Counted from the stretch's first letter, positions 25,640 through 32,519 are shown. The stretch: DNA of 64,000 bases from Nephthysia sp036513515 (GCA_036513515.1 DATBYW010000113.1:1-64000); one strand, 5' to 3'. Translations and numbers: made by a program. Notes: generated by a model not told the origin, from the letters alone.

Positions 25640-25668
25640 TTGCCTTCGAACGGACGTTCGGGTAAGGT
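25640..25668 (+). promoter_or_regulatory. SOS promoter: LexA-type box inside the -35/-10 spacer
   Basis: TTGCCT (25640-25645), a 17-bp spacer and TAAGGT (25663-25668) form a plausible sigma-70 promoter. Inside the spacer is CGAACGGACGTTCG (25647-25660), a perfect CGAAC-N4-GTTCG box of the Gram-positive LexA type. The same arrangement is seen before recA and before the LysM gene in this window. Confidence 0.8.
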
Positions 25669-25678
25669 AGGGGAGAAC

Positions 25679-26071
25679 ATGCGTACGCTGCAGACACAGA
25701 TGCGATTGCGGCGAGTGCTTCGGGTCCAGGCCCAGTATCAGCAGCGGCTTCACCAAGAGGGCAATCCGGCGGAGCTCGCCAATGCGGCGTCGTCGAGGCT
25801 ACTGCAGCTGTTGAGGGATGTGCGGGCGGCCTGGGCTCAGGAATCGGCCGGTTTCGAGCTCGGCGGTCTGCGTACCCACCTGACCCGGTCGCTCTCCGCC
25901 ATGGAGGCGGCGGCCGCCGGCCTGGAGCGCCCGGGGGCGGATCTCTCAGATCTGGACCAGCGGTTTCGTGACGCCGGTCTTCCGCTCGTGTTCTTCTTGC
26001 GCGGGCTTGACGACTCTGGGGAACCGCTTCTAGCCGAGCTGGTCGGCGCCCAGCTCGCTCGCTCCGCTTAG
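25679..26071 (+). CDS. Hypothetical helical protein under an SOS promoter
   Basis: I do not recognise the family. The protein has 130 residues from ATG 25679, mostly alpha-helical by composition. The N-terminus is basic with coiled-coil character (LRRVLRVQAQYQQRL). The middle reads SSRLLQLLRDVRAAWAQES and the acidic C-terminal part ends LLAELVGAQLARSA. There are no cysteines, signal peptide or membrane helix. A LexA-type box lies in its promoter and the -10 ends 10 nt before the ATG, so the GGGGAG in front may not be transcribed. It should therefore be induced by DNA damage. The 3' half is repeated downstream as a decayed copy. The function is unknown. Confidence 0.72.
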   Translation: MRTLQTQMRLRRVLRVQAQYQQRLHQEGNPAELANAASSRLLQLLRDVRAAWAQESAGFELGGLRTHLTRSLSAMEAAAAGLERPGADLSDLDQRFRDAGLPLVFFLRGLDDSGEPLLAELVGAQLARSA

Positions 26072-26152
26072 ACCAAAACCGGTCGATCGACGACGCAGCC
26101 TTGGCGCCAATCGGTGGCTGCGCATGCAGTCAGAAAGCTCCCCATTTCGGCT

Positions 26153-26176
26153 GGTGAGCCCCCACGGGGGCTCACC
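26153..26176. repeat. Perfect 11-bp-stem hairpin after the SOS gene (copy 1)
   Basis: GGTGAGCCCCC and GGGGGCTCACC flank a 2-base AC loop, about 80 bp after the SOS gene stop. There is no T tract, so it is not a canonical terminator, though the strong stem could stop or protect transcripts from either side. Just upstream is a second foldable stretch (GCAGCC ... GGCTGC around the palindrome TTGGCGCCAA). The whole 169-bp block recurs at 26285-26452. Confidence 0.75.
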
Positions 26177-26191
26177 GCCTGCTCGCCGGTA

Positions 26192-26452
26192 CGGCGTCGT
26201 CGAGGCTGCTGCAGCTGTTGAGGGATGTGCGGGCGGCCTGTGCCCAGGAATCGGCCGGTTTCGAGCTCGGCGGTCTGCGTAGTGGACGACTCTGGCGAAC
26301 CGCTTCTGGCCGAGCTGGTCGGCGCCCAGCTCGCTCGCTCCGCTTAGCCCAAAATCGGTCGATCCACGACGCAGCCTTGGCGCCAATCGGTGGCTGCGCA
26401 TGCAGTCAGAAAGCTCGCTATTTCGGTGGTGAGCCCCCACGGGGGCTCACCG
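26192..26452 (+). pseudogene. Decayed tandem copy of the SOS gene's 3' part and its hairpin region
   Basis: Positions 26192-26281 repeat 25785-25874 almost exactly, and 26285-26452 repeat 26009-26177. The 134 bp between these blocks in the original (25875-26008) are missing and replaced by three bases. The join shifts the frame, so the copy cannot encode the protein. It also lacks the promoter, SOS box and first 35 codons. It looks like a tandem duplication followed by internal deletion. The hairpin is the best-kept part, and its second copy (26428-26451) is still a perfect 11-bp stem. Confidence 0.85.
26428..26451. repeat. Perfect 11-bp-stem hairpin (copy 2)
   Basis: The same arms, GGTGAGCCCCC and GGGGGCTCACC with an AC loop, as at 26153-26176. 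It overlaps the last codons of the minus-strand nucleotidyltransferase-like gene and could serve as a two-way terminator between it and the SOS gene. On the plus strand CTTTCTCTC follows, a weak pyrimidine tract. Confidence 0.7.
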
Positions 26453-26728
26453 GCTTTCTCTCTCAGGGCCGCCCTCGACGAGGTCCACGGTCTGCTCTGT
26501 GAGACGGCGCCTGACTTCCTCGGACTGTTGCTCCGCCAGGTATATGGAGACCTTGCATCCCAGCACTCGCTGAAGGTCCGCCCGGAGTTCGCGAAGGCTC
26601 TCCGGCAGTTCTCCAATCAGGAAATCGGACTTTCGAGGTGGCCACCAGCGGATGGTCTCCACGCCGTGCGCCTGGGCCACCCTGCGAATCTCCGCCCGCC
26701 GAGCCCGCACCAGGTCGTCACCAGCCAT
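26447..26728 (-). CDS. Degenerate MNT-type (minimal) nucleotidyltransferase-like protein
   Basis: The protein has 93 residues from ATG 26728, with GGAGG 8 nt upstream (an in-frame GTG at 26734 is too close to it). The layout matches minimal nucleotidyltransferases of HEPN/MNT pairs: RRAEIRRVAQAHGVETIRWW, then SDFLIGELPESLRELRADLQRVLGCKVSIY (short pieces SDFLIGEL and LGCKVSIY are the useful marks), then SEEVRRRLTEQTVDL. The catalytic GSxARG loop is absent, and the usual DxD reads DFL, so it should be inactive. No HEPN partner lies beside it. It could be an antitoxin-like remnant or a degenerate survivor of a mobile module. Family assignment rests on pattern only. Confidence 0.5.
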   Translation of the reverse strand: MAGDDLVRARRAEIRRVAQAHGVETIRWWPPRKSDFLIGELPESLRELRADLQRVLGCKVSIYLAEQQSEEVRRRLTEQTVDLVEGGPERESR

Positions 26729-26749
26729 GTCCACACCCTCCCGTCAGCT

Positions 26750-27160
26750 GGGCCGCCCCCCGGCCAGCGAGTGACAGCGTACCGGACGCCGCCCCGGCGG
26801 TAAATCCCTTTGATTTCGCCCTACGAAGGCGCCTCTGGGGGCTCGTTTTTCTGGATCGGAACAGCGGCACGGAGGCAGCCGGCGACGTCTCCATAGAAGA
26901 TTTGAATAGCTGACTACGGGCGCTGCGCGCAGCCGGGCGGGCGCGCTTGCGGAGGACAATCGAGCGCGGACTGTGGCGGACTGCGCAAGGCCACAGCGGG
27001 ACGCACATTTGGAGCCGACAGTGGGCGTCTGACGGACACCATCGGGGCGTCAGCGGATTGCTTTGAAGGGTCGAGAAGCGGCACTCATCAGCGGTCTGCG
27101 CGGCGATTCTCGTGCGCGCAAGAGCGGGGAGGAGGTTGGCGCAAATAGTGCTTCAGGAAG
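26750..27160. other. Stretch of about 410 bp without a convincing gene
   Basis: Only short, arginine-rich or low-complexity frames are open here and none has a start context or family resemblance. There is a GC-rich hairpin-prone patch around 26924-26945 (GCGCTGCGCGCAGC) and a short T run near 26847. I see no terminator, tRNA or repeat that I can support. Confidence 0.5.
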
Positions 27161-27166
27161 TGTCTC

Positions 27167-27200
27167 GTGAATTCACATTTCAACTATTCAGCAATAATCT
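27167..27200 (+). promoter_or_regulatory. Promoter with palindrome over the -35, before the basic coiled-coil gene
   Basis: TTCACA (27172-27177) and TAATCT (27195-27200) are separated by 17 bp, in a local AT-rich patch. A perfect 10-bp palindrome GTGAATTCAC (27167-27176) overlaps the -35 and could be an operator. The -10 ends 15 nt before the ATG at 27216. Confidence 0.55.
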
Positions 27201-27215
27201 GCTAACGTCGCTCAA

Positions 27216-27605
27216 ATGTCTGAAACAAGGAATCGCCAGACCGCGTCCCGGCGCCGTCGGTCGGGCACACGTCCTGGCGCCGTAATACAGGATCTGACCT
27301 CGTCCGTCGACGAGCTGATCCGACAGAACAAGGCTCTCAAGCAGCAGATAGCGCGCCTCCAGAGTCACACCTCGGGCACCGGCAGCGCCGCCTCGCGCGA
27401 GCTGCTCGCACTGCAGCGGCGTCTCAGCCGCACGCTCGACGTAAGGACCTCCAGGTCTTCCGGCGGTGCCTCCCGCACTGCCTCGCGCGCTCGTCGGCGA
27501 ATCAGTGATCCTGTTGTCTTGCAGGCTCGGCGCGCAGCGCTCGCCAAGGCCAGGGAAGCCCTGGCTGCCAAGCGAGCGTCGCAGCGCTCCCGCTCCTCTA
27601 AATAG
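27216..27605 (+). CDS. Small, very basic coiled-coil protein, possibly nucleic-acid binding
   Basis: The protein has 129 residues. An arginine-rich leader (RQTASRRRRSGTRPG) is followed by a short coiled coil (VDELIRQNKALKQQIARLQSH), then a Ser/Arg/Ala-rich region (SRSSGGASRTASRARRR) and a final basic helix (LQARRAALAKAREALAAKRASQ). There is no known domain that I recognise. The composition resembles small histone-like or nucleoid-associated proteins of high-GC bacteria, with oligomerisation through the coiled coil. That function is inference. No Shine-Dalgarno is visible. It has its own AT-rich promoter region and a GC hairpin shortly after the stop. Confidence 0.65.
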   Translation: MSETRNRQTASRRRRSGTRPGAVIQDLTSSVDELIRQNKALKQQIARLQSHTSGTGSAASRELLALQRRLSRTLDVRTSRSSGGASRTASRARRRISDPVVLQARRAALAKAREALAAKRASQRSRSSK

Positions 27606-28059
27606 GAGTCTCAGGGTTTCGGCGGACTCAGCGCCGCCAGGCTGAGTCCCCGGACCCTGACCACGCGCTCAACCCAGCACTGCAGGTCATTTCCGTCGCC
27701 GTCTTCGGCGTTTGGGACCGCTTCAGCGCCTGACGGCGGAACCTCGGCCATTTGGCGACCACAGACGCTTCGCTGACCGCTGATCGGACTCCGCCGCGAT
27801 TTCTTCGCTGCAAACCTCTCTGAGTCCCAACGGCGCCGCGTTCCAACGTGCTGTTGAGGAGTGGCTTTGCTCGTGTGCAACCCGAACCGATCGGCGAACC
27901 CGGACTTGGTAGTGTAAACCGTCATTATCGCAAGCATTATTGGCGGGGCCGAGCGGGGCGGGCGGTCCTTTTCCGGGTCTTCGAACCTTCCCCTCAAGCG
28001 TCCGCGCGCTGTGCACAACGCTGCGGCGACATCAGCGCCGTCTGGCGGGGTTCCCCGGG
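27606..28059. other. Intergenic stretch with a hairpin at 27624-27649
   Basis: No gene is supportable. The perfect 9-bp inverted repeat GGACTCAGC / GCTGAGTCC with an 8-base loop (27624-27649) lies just after the basic protein gene and could act as its terminator, although no T tract follows. A minus-strand frame of 135 codons (28018-27611) has no family resemblance, no start context and erratic composition, so I leave it out. The base composition is lower in GC than the neighbouring genes. Confidence 0.5.
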
Positions 28060-29427
28060 TCAGCCGGAGCCGCTTCTGCTCCGTGCCTTCTGTGGCGGTG
28101 GCGCCGGATCGTCGATGCCTTCGACGAGAGGATCGGTCTGCGACTCGAGGACGATGCGGATCGGCCGGTCGAAGCGCAGATAGTTCCAGCCCCAGGTGAC
28201 CAGCGCGAGCAAGCGATTCCTGAATCCGATCAAGTAGTACACATGTACTACTATCCAGGTGACCCAGCCGAGGAATCCGGTGAACTGCAACCCGCCTCTC
28301 ACCAGGGCGATGCCGGCATTGCGACCGATCGTCGCCATGGTGCCCTTGTCGAAGTATCGGAAAGGCTCCGGTGGAGTCCCAGCGCGTTGCACGTCGCGAA
28401 GAATTGCTCTGGCGACGTAGCGCCCCTCCTGCATCGCCGGCGGCGAGAGCATAGGGAGCTCTTCGTCGTCTGTTCTTGCAGCGGCCACGTCTCCGATCGC
28501 GTAGGCGTCGCGCGCGCCTTCGATACGCAGCCGGTCGTCGACCTGGATCCGTTTGCTGCGGCTTTCGGCCAGGGCTTCGGTGCCGCTCGGCTTCTCCGGA
28601 CTGACACCGGCCGACCAGACGATGGTGCGGGTCGGGATGGTGCTGCCGTCCGACAGAGTCGCGGACCAGTCGTCCGCTGCGTTCACCAGTGTGTTGGTGC
28701 GAACGTCGATGCCTCGTTTTCTCAGGACACGCTCGGCGTAACGGCCCAGCCGCTCCGGGAACATGCCGAGCAGGCGGTCCCGCCCCTCGACCAGGACGAT
28801 TCGAACGTCCGACGGAGCTATGGAGTGAAAGTCTCGGCGTGCGACCAGCTGGATGAGCTCGCCGAGTGCGCCGGCATATTCGACGCCGGTGGGTCCGCCG
28901 CCGGCCACCAGAAAAGTGAGCAGCGACCGTCGTGCGTCGTCGTCAGTCTCGATCTCGGCTCGCTCCAGACAGCTGAGCACGTGGTTGCGGAGCCGGGTGG
29001 CTTCCTCCAGCACCTTGAGTCCGATCGAGTGCTCCGCCAGGCGCTGATTTCCGAAATAGCTGTTGGCGCTGCCGGTCGCCAGCACGAGATAGTCGTAACG
29101 GAGCTCGCTCCCGGGCGAGACCTGGACCACCTTTCGCTCGAAATCGACGCGCTTCACCCGCGTCTGCATGACTCGAACGTTGGGCGAGCCACGGAAAACC
29201 CGCCGAAGCGGATACGCGATGTCACTCGGATTGAGAAGCGCCGTCGCGACCTGGTACAGCAGCGGTGTGAAGAGGTGGTAATTACGCTCGTCAACGAGCA
29301 GCACCTCGACCGGCTTGCGGTTCAGCTTTCGGGCGCACGCGAGGCCGCCGAACCCCGCGCCCACGACGAGCACACGAGGCCGCCCGCTCGAAAGTGTCTC
29401 TTCGATCCTCTCCGCGTCAGCCGCCAC
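28060..29427 (-). CDS. Type II NADH dehydrogenase (NDH-2)
   Basis: The protein has 455 residues. An FAD-binding motif RVLVVGAGFGGLACARKL is at residues 18-35, the NAD-binding motif FLVAGGGPTGVEYAGALGEL near 170, and YAIGDVAA near 310 contacts FAD. A hydrophobic C-terminal segment (FTGFLGWVTWIVVHVYYLIGF) anchors it at the membrane. NDH-2 passes electrons from NADH to quinone without pumping protons. GTG 29427 lies 6 nt after TAGTCT, so the message may be leaderless. It is transcribed alone, with a glutaredoxin-like gene upstream on the same strand. Confidence 0.93.
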   Translation of the reverse strand: MAADAERIEETLSSGRPRVLVVGAGFGGLACARKLNRKPVEVLLVDERNYHLFTPLLYQVATALLNPSDIAYPLRRVFRGSPNVRVMQTRVKRVDFERKVVQVSPGSELRYDYLVLATGSANSYFGNQRLAEHSIGLKVLEEATRLRNHVLSCLERAEIETDDDARRSLLTFLVAGGGPTGVEYAGALGELIQLVARRDFHSIAPSDVRIVLVEGRDRLLGMFPERLGRYAERVLRKRGIDVRTNTLVNAADDWSATLSDGSTIPTRTIVWSAGVSPEKPSGTEALAESRSKRIQVDDRLRIEGARDAYAIGDVAAARTDDEELPMLSPPAMQEGRYVARAILRDVQRAGTPPEPFRYFDKGTMATIGRNAGIALVRGGLQFTGFLGWVTWIVVHVYYLIGFRNRLLALVTWGWNYLRFDRPIRIVLESQTDPLVEGIDDPAPPPQKARSRSGSG

Positions 29428-29460
29428 TAATCAAGACTAGTGTCCTGGCGCGGCGGAGGG

Positions 29461-29721
29461 TCACTGGCGAAGGGTGCCCGAGGCAGGGTCCTGGCCTCCG
29501 CCTCTGCTGAGCGCACGCTTCAATGCCTGGCCGTCGGTCCGCCCCTCCCCGACCACCCGGCCGTCCACCAGGACGACGGGGACTCTGAAGTCATAAAGAT
29601 CGAAGAGCTCCGGGTCGTCATCGACATCGCGCACCCCCGGCTCGACACCCATGCCGCGAAGCTGGGACAGGGCTTCATCACAAAGATGGCAGCCATGGCG
29701 GGTGATCAGCTCGACCCTCAC
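29461..29721 (-). CDS. Glutaredoxin-like thioredoxin-fold protein
   Basis: The protein has 86 residues. VELITRHGCHLCDEALSQL gives the first strand and a CxxC redox motif (C11 and C14) followed by a helix. VPVVLVDGRVVGEG is the cis-proline loop and glutathione-site-like segment of glutaredoxin-family proteins (DUF836-like). It probably acts as a small disulfide reductase in the cytoplasm. The partner is unknown. The start is GTG. An imperfect TAGGCT lies only 3 nt before it. Confidence 0.85.
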   Translation of the reverse strand: MRVELITRHGCHLCDEALSQLRGMGVEPGVRDVDDDPELFDLYDFRVPVVLVDGRVVGEGRTDGQALKRALSRGGGQDPASGTLRQ

Positions 29722-29735
29722 GTGAGCCTAGTGTG

Positions 29736-30017
29736 CTAGAAGTCCGGCCGAAAAGTAGTGGGGCGCGGCCTGGCCAAAGGGATTACCGCTAATAAGCGCT
29801 CAAGGCGCAAGGACGGGCGGCGGGACCTGCCATCCCCTAATGCCCCGCTCTTCTCCGCAGGCACAGACCGCACCCCAGCCGAGTCTAAACCCTCCAGCGA
29901 GGAGATGAGAAGATGCCGGCGGCCCGCCAGCCCCGGTGGTCCCTGGCTCTGTTCGGGCACGCCAGTCCAGCGCCTGGCTCAGGCCCGCTCAACCCCACTC
30001 TTCGGCCGAACTTCTAG
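29736..30017. repeat. About 280-bp non-coding element bounded by imperfect inverted repeats
   Basis: The left end (29736-29763, starting CTAGAAGTCCGGCCGAAAAG) and the right end (29993-30017, the reverse complement starting CTAGAAGTTCGGCCGAAGAG) match over about 25 bp with a few differences. The 230 bp between them hold no believable gene. This could be a MITE-like mobile remnant or a large structured RNA whose ends pair. I found no target-site duplication and none of the conserved cores I know for RNase P, tmRNA, SRP or 6S RNA. Confidence 0.6.
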
Positions 30018-30075
30018 CGCGATAGCTCCCATGGCCCCCGCCCCACACCAGGGAACGGCGCGCATCGCTTGTCGT

Positions 30076-30399
30076 CTACGGCGGCGGCAACTTGAGGCTC
30101 TGGCCGGCTTGCAGCTCCGGGCCACCAAGCCCGTTGAGTCGCTCTATCTCCCCCACCTTCACCCGGACGTCCTCGTTCGGATAGCGCTGGGCGGCGATAC
30201 CCCAGATGGTGTCCCCCCGCTGGACGACCACCGTCTCGGCCGCCGCGGGCGCGCTTCCCTGCGCAACGTGCGCGAAGCCGAACCCAAGGAGCACAGACAA
30301 CACCGCGCCTCCGATCGCCAGACGTCGCGCCAGCGCGTTGGCGCCGCGCTCCGGGCGCCGGCTGCTGATCCTGACGAGGTCGCTCGTTGTGGCGTACAT
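30076..30399 (-). CDS. Small LysM membrane protein divergent from lexA; probable SOS division inhibitor
   Basis: The protein has 107 residues from ATG 30399. The cytoplasmic N-terminus is basic (residues 1-26), one membrane helix covers about 27-46 (LAIGGAVLSVLLGFGFAHVA), and a LysM peptidoglycan-binding domain covers about 57-104 (VVVQRGDTIWGIAAQRYP, LQAGQSLKLP). It is transcribed away from lexA and its promoter carries a LexA box. This is the arrangement of B. subtilis yneA and mycobacterial Rv2719c, SOS-induced inhibitors of cell division or wall hydrolases. The inhibitor role is inferred from layout and domain structure, not sequence identity. An upstream in-frame codon at 30477 would lie beyond the promoter, so I reject it. 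Confidence 0.85.
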   Translation of the reverse strand: MYATTSDLVRISSRRPERGANALARRLAIGGAVLSVLLGFGFAHVAQGSAPAAAETVVVQRGDTIWGIAAQRYPNEDVRVKVGEIERLNGLGGPELQAGQSLKLPPP

Positions 30400-30412
30400 G
30401 CGTTCGCCACAG

Positions 30413-30441
30413 ATCGTAGGCGAACGGCTGTTCGGAGTCAA
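30413..30441 (-). promoter_or_regulatory. SOS promoter of the LysM gene
   Basis: On the minus strand, TTGACT (30441-30436), a 17-bp spacer and TACGAT (30418-30413) make a near-consensus promoter. The spacer contains the LexA-type box CGAACAGCCGTTCG (30434-30421 on this strand). The ATG follows 13 nt after the -10. Confidence 0.85.
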
Positions 30442-30448
30442 GTCTTTA

Positions 30449-30488
30449 CGAACAAAAGTTTGCTCGTGCCGCCTCAACTTGCTAGGAT
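30449..30488 (+). promoter_or_regulatory. lexA promoter and second LexA box
   Basis: CGAACAAAAGTTTG (30449-30462) is a second LexA-type box, overlapping the probable -35 TTGCTC (30460-30465). Seventeen bases later is TAGGAT (30483-30488), preceded by TGC as an extended -10. Binding here would block lexA transcription, giving the usual autoregulation. Confidence 0.8.
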
Positions 30489-30546
30489 GGCATCACCTCG
30501 GCTCCGCCGATGCAGCACAAATCAGCCCCACGAGGTAGCAAAGAAC

Positions 30547-31158
30547 GTGAACGAAGAGCTAACCGATCGGCAGACAAGAATCCTCGACTACATCCGCTAT
30601 GTCACGCGGGTTCGGAACTATCCCCCGAGCGTGCGCGAGATCGGAGAGGCGGTCGGGCTCTCGTCGAGTTCGACGGTGCACAACCATCTGAACCAGCTCG
30701 AGCGTCGGGGCTTGATCCGCCGCGACCCGAGCAAGTCGCGGACAGTACAGCTGGTCGAGACGCTGCAGAACGAGGAGAGGCACCGCGACGCTGTGGCAGT
30801 CCCGGTCGTGGGTCACGTGGCCGCCGGCGCGCCGATCCTGGCCGAGCAGAACATCGAAGACCACGTCATCCTCTCGCCACAGTTCGCCAGGGAAGGCTGG
30901 TTCGCCCTGAGGGTGAGAGGTGATTCGATGGTGAACGCCGGAATCCTGGACGGTGATCTGGTCCTGGTAAAGCCTCAGCAGGATGCACCGGACGGCAGCA
31001 TCGTGGTCGCCCTGGTCGGTGAGGAAGCGACGGTCAAGAGGCTTGACCGCTCGTCGGGCCGCATCCGGCTGCTGGCCGAGAATCCGGCCTACGAGCCCAT
31101 CGAGCCTGCCGAGGCCACCATGGTCGGGCTGGTCAGGGGGCTGCTCCGCACCTTCTAG
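30547..31158 (+). CDS. lexA: SOS repressor LexA
   Basis: The protein has 203 residues from GTG 30547. The N-terminal winged helix reads TDRQTRILDYIRYV and PPSVREIGEAVGLSSSSTVHNHL. Self-cleavage would be at A93-G94 in GHVAAGAPI. The serine nucleophile is S127 in RGDSMVNAGI and the general-base lysine K164 in EEATVKRL. It represses DNA-damage genes until RecA filaments trigger its cleavage. Likely targets here are lexA itself, the divergent LysM gene, recA and the gene at 25679. The stop codon lies inside a 54-bp direct repeat that recurs at 32520. Confidence 0.97.
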   Translation: MNEELTDRQTRILDYIRYVTRVRNYPPSVREIGEAVGLSSSSTVHNHLNQLERRGLIRRDPSKSRTVQLVETLQNEERHRDAVAVPVVGHVAAGAPILAEQNIEDHVILSPQFAREGWFALRVRGDSMVNAGILDGDLVLVKPQQDAPDGSIVVALVGEEATVKRLDRSSGRIRLLAENPAYEPIEPAEATMVGLVRGLLRTF

Positions 31159-31204
31159 AGCTGCGGCCGCTGGGGTTGCGGTCCCCAGGGCGCTCCGGTG
31201 GGAT
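31151..31204. repeat. 54-bp direct repeat, copy 1 (spans the lexA stop codon)
   Basis: This 54-bp sequence recurs at 32520-32573 with 2 mismatches. It contains a small stem CTGGGG / CCCCAG. The period is 1,369 bp. The enclosed insert carries an IS1380 scar and a phosphotransferase gene, so the repeats look like the product of insertion or site-specific recombination next to lexA. Confidence 0.85.
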
Positions 31205-31287
31205 TGTCGCGCCGCAATTCGTCGATCGTCGATGGCGAGCCGGCAGTCGGTTCGATGTGCTCGTCGATCATCGCGTTGGGGCTAACC

Positions 31288-31440
31288 CGGGGCCATCTGT
31301 ACACGCCGGAACGGCCCCATTCCGGTGCTCAGCTCACCTTCACCGACCACAAGGGCTTCCGCTTCCAGGTCTTCATCACCGACCAGGACGACCCCCGACC
31401 TGGCCCAACTCGCGGCCATGCCCGCGTCGAGGACCCATCC
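31288..31440 (+). pseudogene. Scar of an IS1380-type transposase
   Basis: The frame gives HLYTPERPHSGAQLTFTDH, GFRFQVFITDQDDP and, after a shift, HARVED. In IS1380-family transposases these lie in the same order (AQLTFTDHDG..RFQVFITDQ..PD..LEARHRAHARVEDRI). The piece is about 50 residues long, frameshifted near the DP, with no terminal repeats or other transposase parts. It is a small remnant inside the insert bounded by 54-bp repeats. Family call from motif memory. Confidence 0.72.
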
Positions 31441-31648
31441 GCTGGCGGCGAACTGGGGGAAGGGAAACCTGCGTAGCTCACCGTGGGATCTACGCAGCGA
31501 TGTACGAAACCCAGGCGAGGGCGTATCGATGAGCCGTCCACCTGACGATTGGGCAGCGAACCTGCTGATCGGCCGCGAGCGATTCGTACTTGTCCGGATC
31601 CGGATGGCGGAAGCCGAGCAAGGGCCGCTGCGGCAAAGTTAGGGCGAC

Positions 31649-32503
31649 ATGGAAGTACCGGAAGTTCGGCGTGCGGTGGCTGCGGCCACCTCGATCGCCT
31701 CAGCGCTTGCCCTCAGAGTCGACGACGCCCGGGTTCTCCACAACTCGAACAAGCTCGCTCTGCGCCTACTGCCTTGCAATGTCTGTGCCCGAGTGGCGCA
31801 TGTAGGGCATCACGTCGCCCCATTCGAAATCGAGCTCGCTCAAAGGCTCACCGACAACGAGAGTCCTGTGGCGGCCCTGGAGCCTCGAGTGGAGCCACGC
31901 GTCTACAAGCGTGACGGCTTCGTCGTCACGCTGTGGACCTACTACGAACCTCTGACACATGGAGAGGTCTCACCGGCCGACTACGCGAATGCGCTCGCGC
32001 GGCTGCATGCCGGCATGCTCATGCTCGATATCGCCGCCCCGCATTTCACAGATCGAGTTGAGGAGGCTCAGCAACTCGTAGGGAGACCCGACCTCACACC
32101 AGCACTCGCCGACCCCGACAGGGAGCTTCTGAGCAACACATTGCGACGGACGAGGCGAGCGATCGGTGACCGCGGTGCGCCCGAACAGCTGCTGCACGGT
32201 GAGCCGCACCCAGGCAACGTGCTCATCACGAAGGGCGGACTGCTGTTCATAGACCTCGAGACGTGCTGCCGTGGGCCAGTCGAATTCGATCTTGCCCACG
32301 TGCCCGAAGCCGTCAGCGAGCGCTATCGGGATAGTGATCAAGACCTGCTTCGCGACTGTCGCCTCCTCGTTCTCGCCATGGTCGCGGCTTGGCGCTGGGA
32401 TCGAGATGACCAATACCCGCGCGGGCTAGAAATGGGTCGAGCACTCCTCTGCGCCATACGCGAGGGCCCGCCGTGGCTGCCGATCGACGACCTGATGCTT
32501 TGA
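31649..32503 (+). CDS. Aminoglycoside-phosphotransferase-like (APH/choline kinase fold) protein
   Basis: The protein has 284 residues. The kinase-like catalytic loop is HGEPHPGNVL at residues 183-192 and the metal-binding segment is FIDLETCCRGP with D202. Standard APH enzymes have HGDxHxxN, so the catalytic aspartate reads glutamate here. VALRLLP-like residues around 35-42 (KLALRLLP) probably hold the ATP lysine. Family members phosphorylate small alcohols, sugars or antibiotics. The substrate is not predictable and resistance should not be assumed. The gene is less GC-rich than its surroundings and sits in the 54-bp-repeat insert, so recent acquisition is likely. Confidence 0.8.
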   Translation: MEVPEVRRAVAAATSIASALALRVDDARVLHNSNKLALRLLPCNVCARVAHVGHHVAPFEIELAQRLTDNESPVAALEPRVEPRVYKRDGFVVTLWTYYEPLTHGEVSPADYANALARLHAGMLMLDIAAPHFTDRVEEAQQLVGRPDLTPALADPDRELLSNTLRRTRRAIGDRGAPEQLLHGEPHPGNVLITKGGLLFIDLETCCRGPVEFDLAHVPEAVSERYRDSDQDLLRDCRLLVLAMVAAWRWDRDDQYPRGLEMGRALLCAIREGPPWLPIDDLML

Positions 32504-32519
32504 TCCTCCTCAACCCCCA

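Noticed and set aside
26840..26860. Rho-independent terminator at the short T run near 26847
   Set aside because: The preceding bases form no stable stem on either strand.
27611..28018. Minus-strand frame of 135 codons in the gap before NDH-2
   Set aside because: No family resemblance, no ribosome site, mixed composition and overlap with a hairpin. It looks like chance opening in non-coding DNA.
29736..29960. Minus-strand 74-codon frame inside the inverted-repeat element
   Set aside because: Low-complexity Arg/Pro/Ser sequence with no start context. It is better explained as part of the non-coding element.
29736..30017. Inverted-repeat element as RNase P, tmRNA, SRP or 6S RNA
   Set aside because: I looked for the conserved cores I know (for example GAGGAAAGTCC, the tmRNA ends, the SRP GGAAG loop) and did not find them in the right order.
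30477..30477. Upstream start for the LysM gene giving 133 residues
   Set aside because: It would lie upstream of the predicted promoter and LexA box, and the extra 26 residues are antisense to the lexA control region.
31649..32503. Aminoglycoside resistance gene
   Set aside because: The kinase-fold motif is present, but the catalytic Asp is Glu and APH-like folds act on many substrates. Resistance is not supported.
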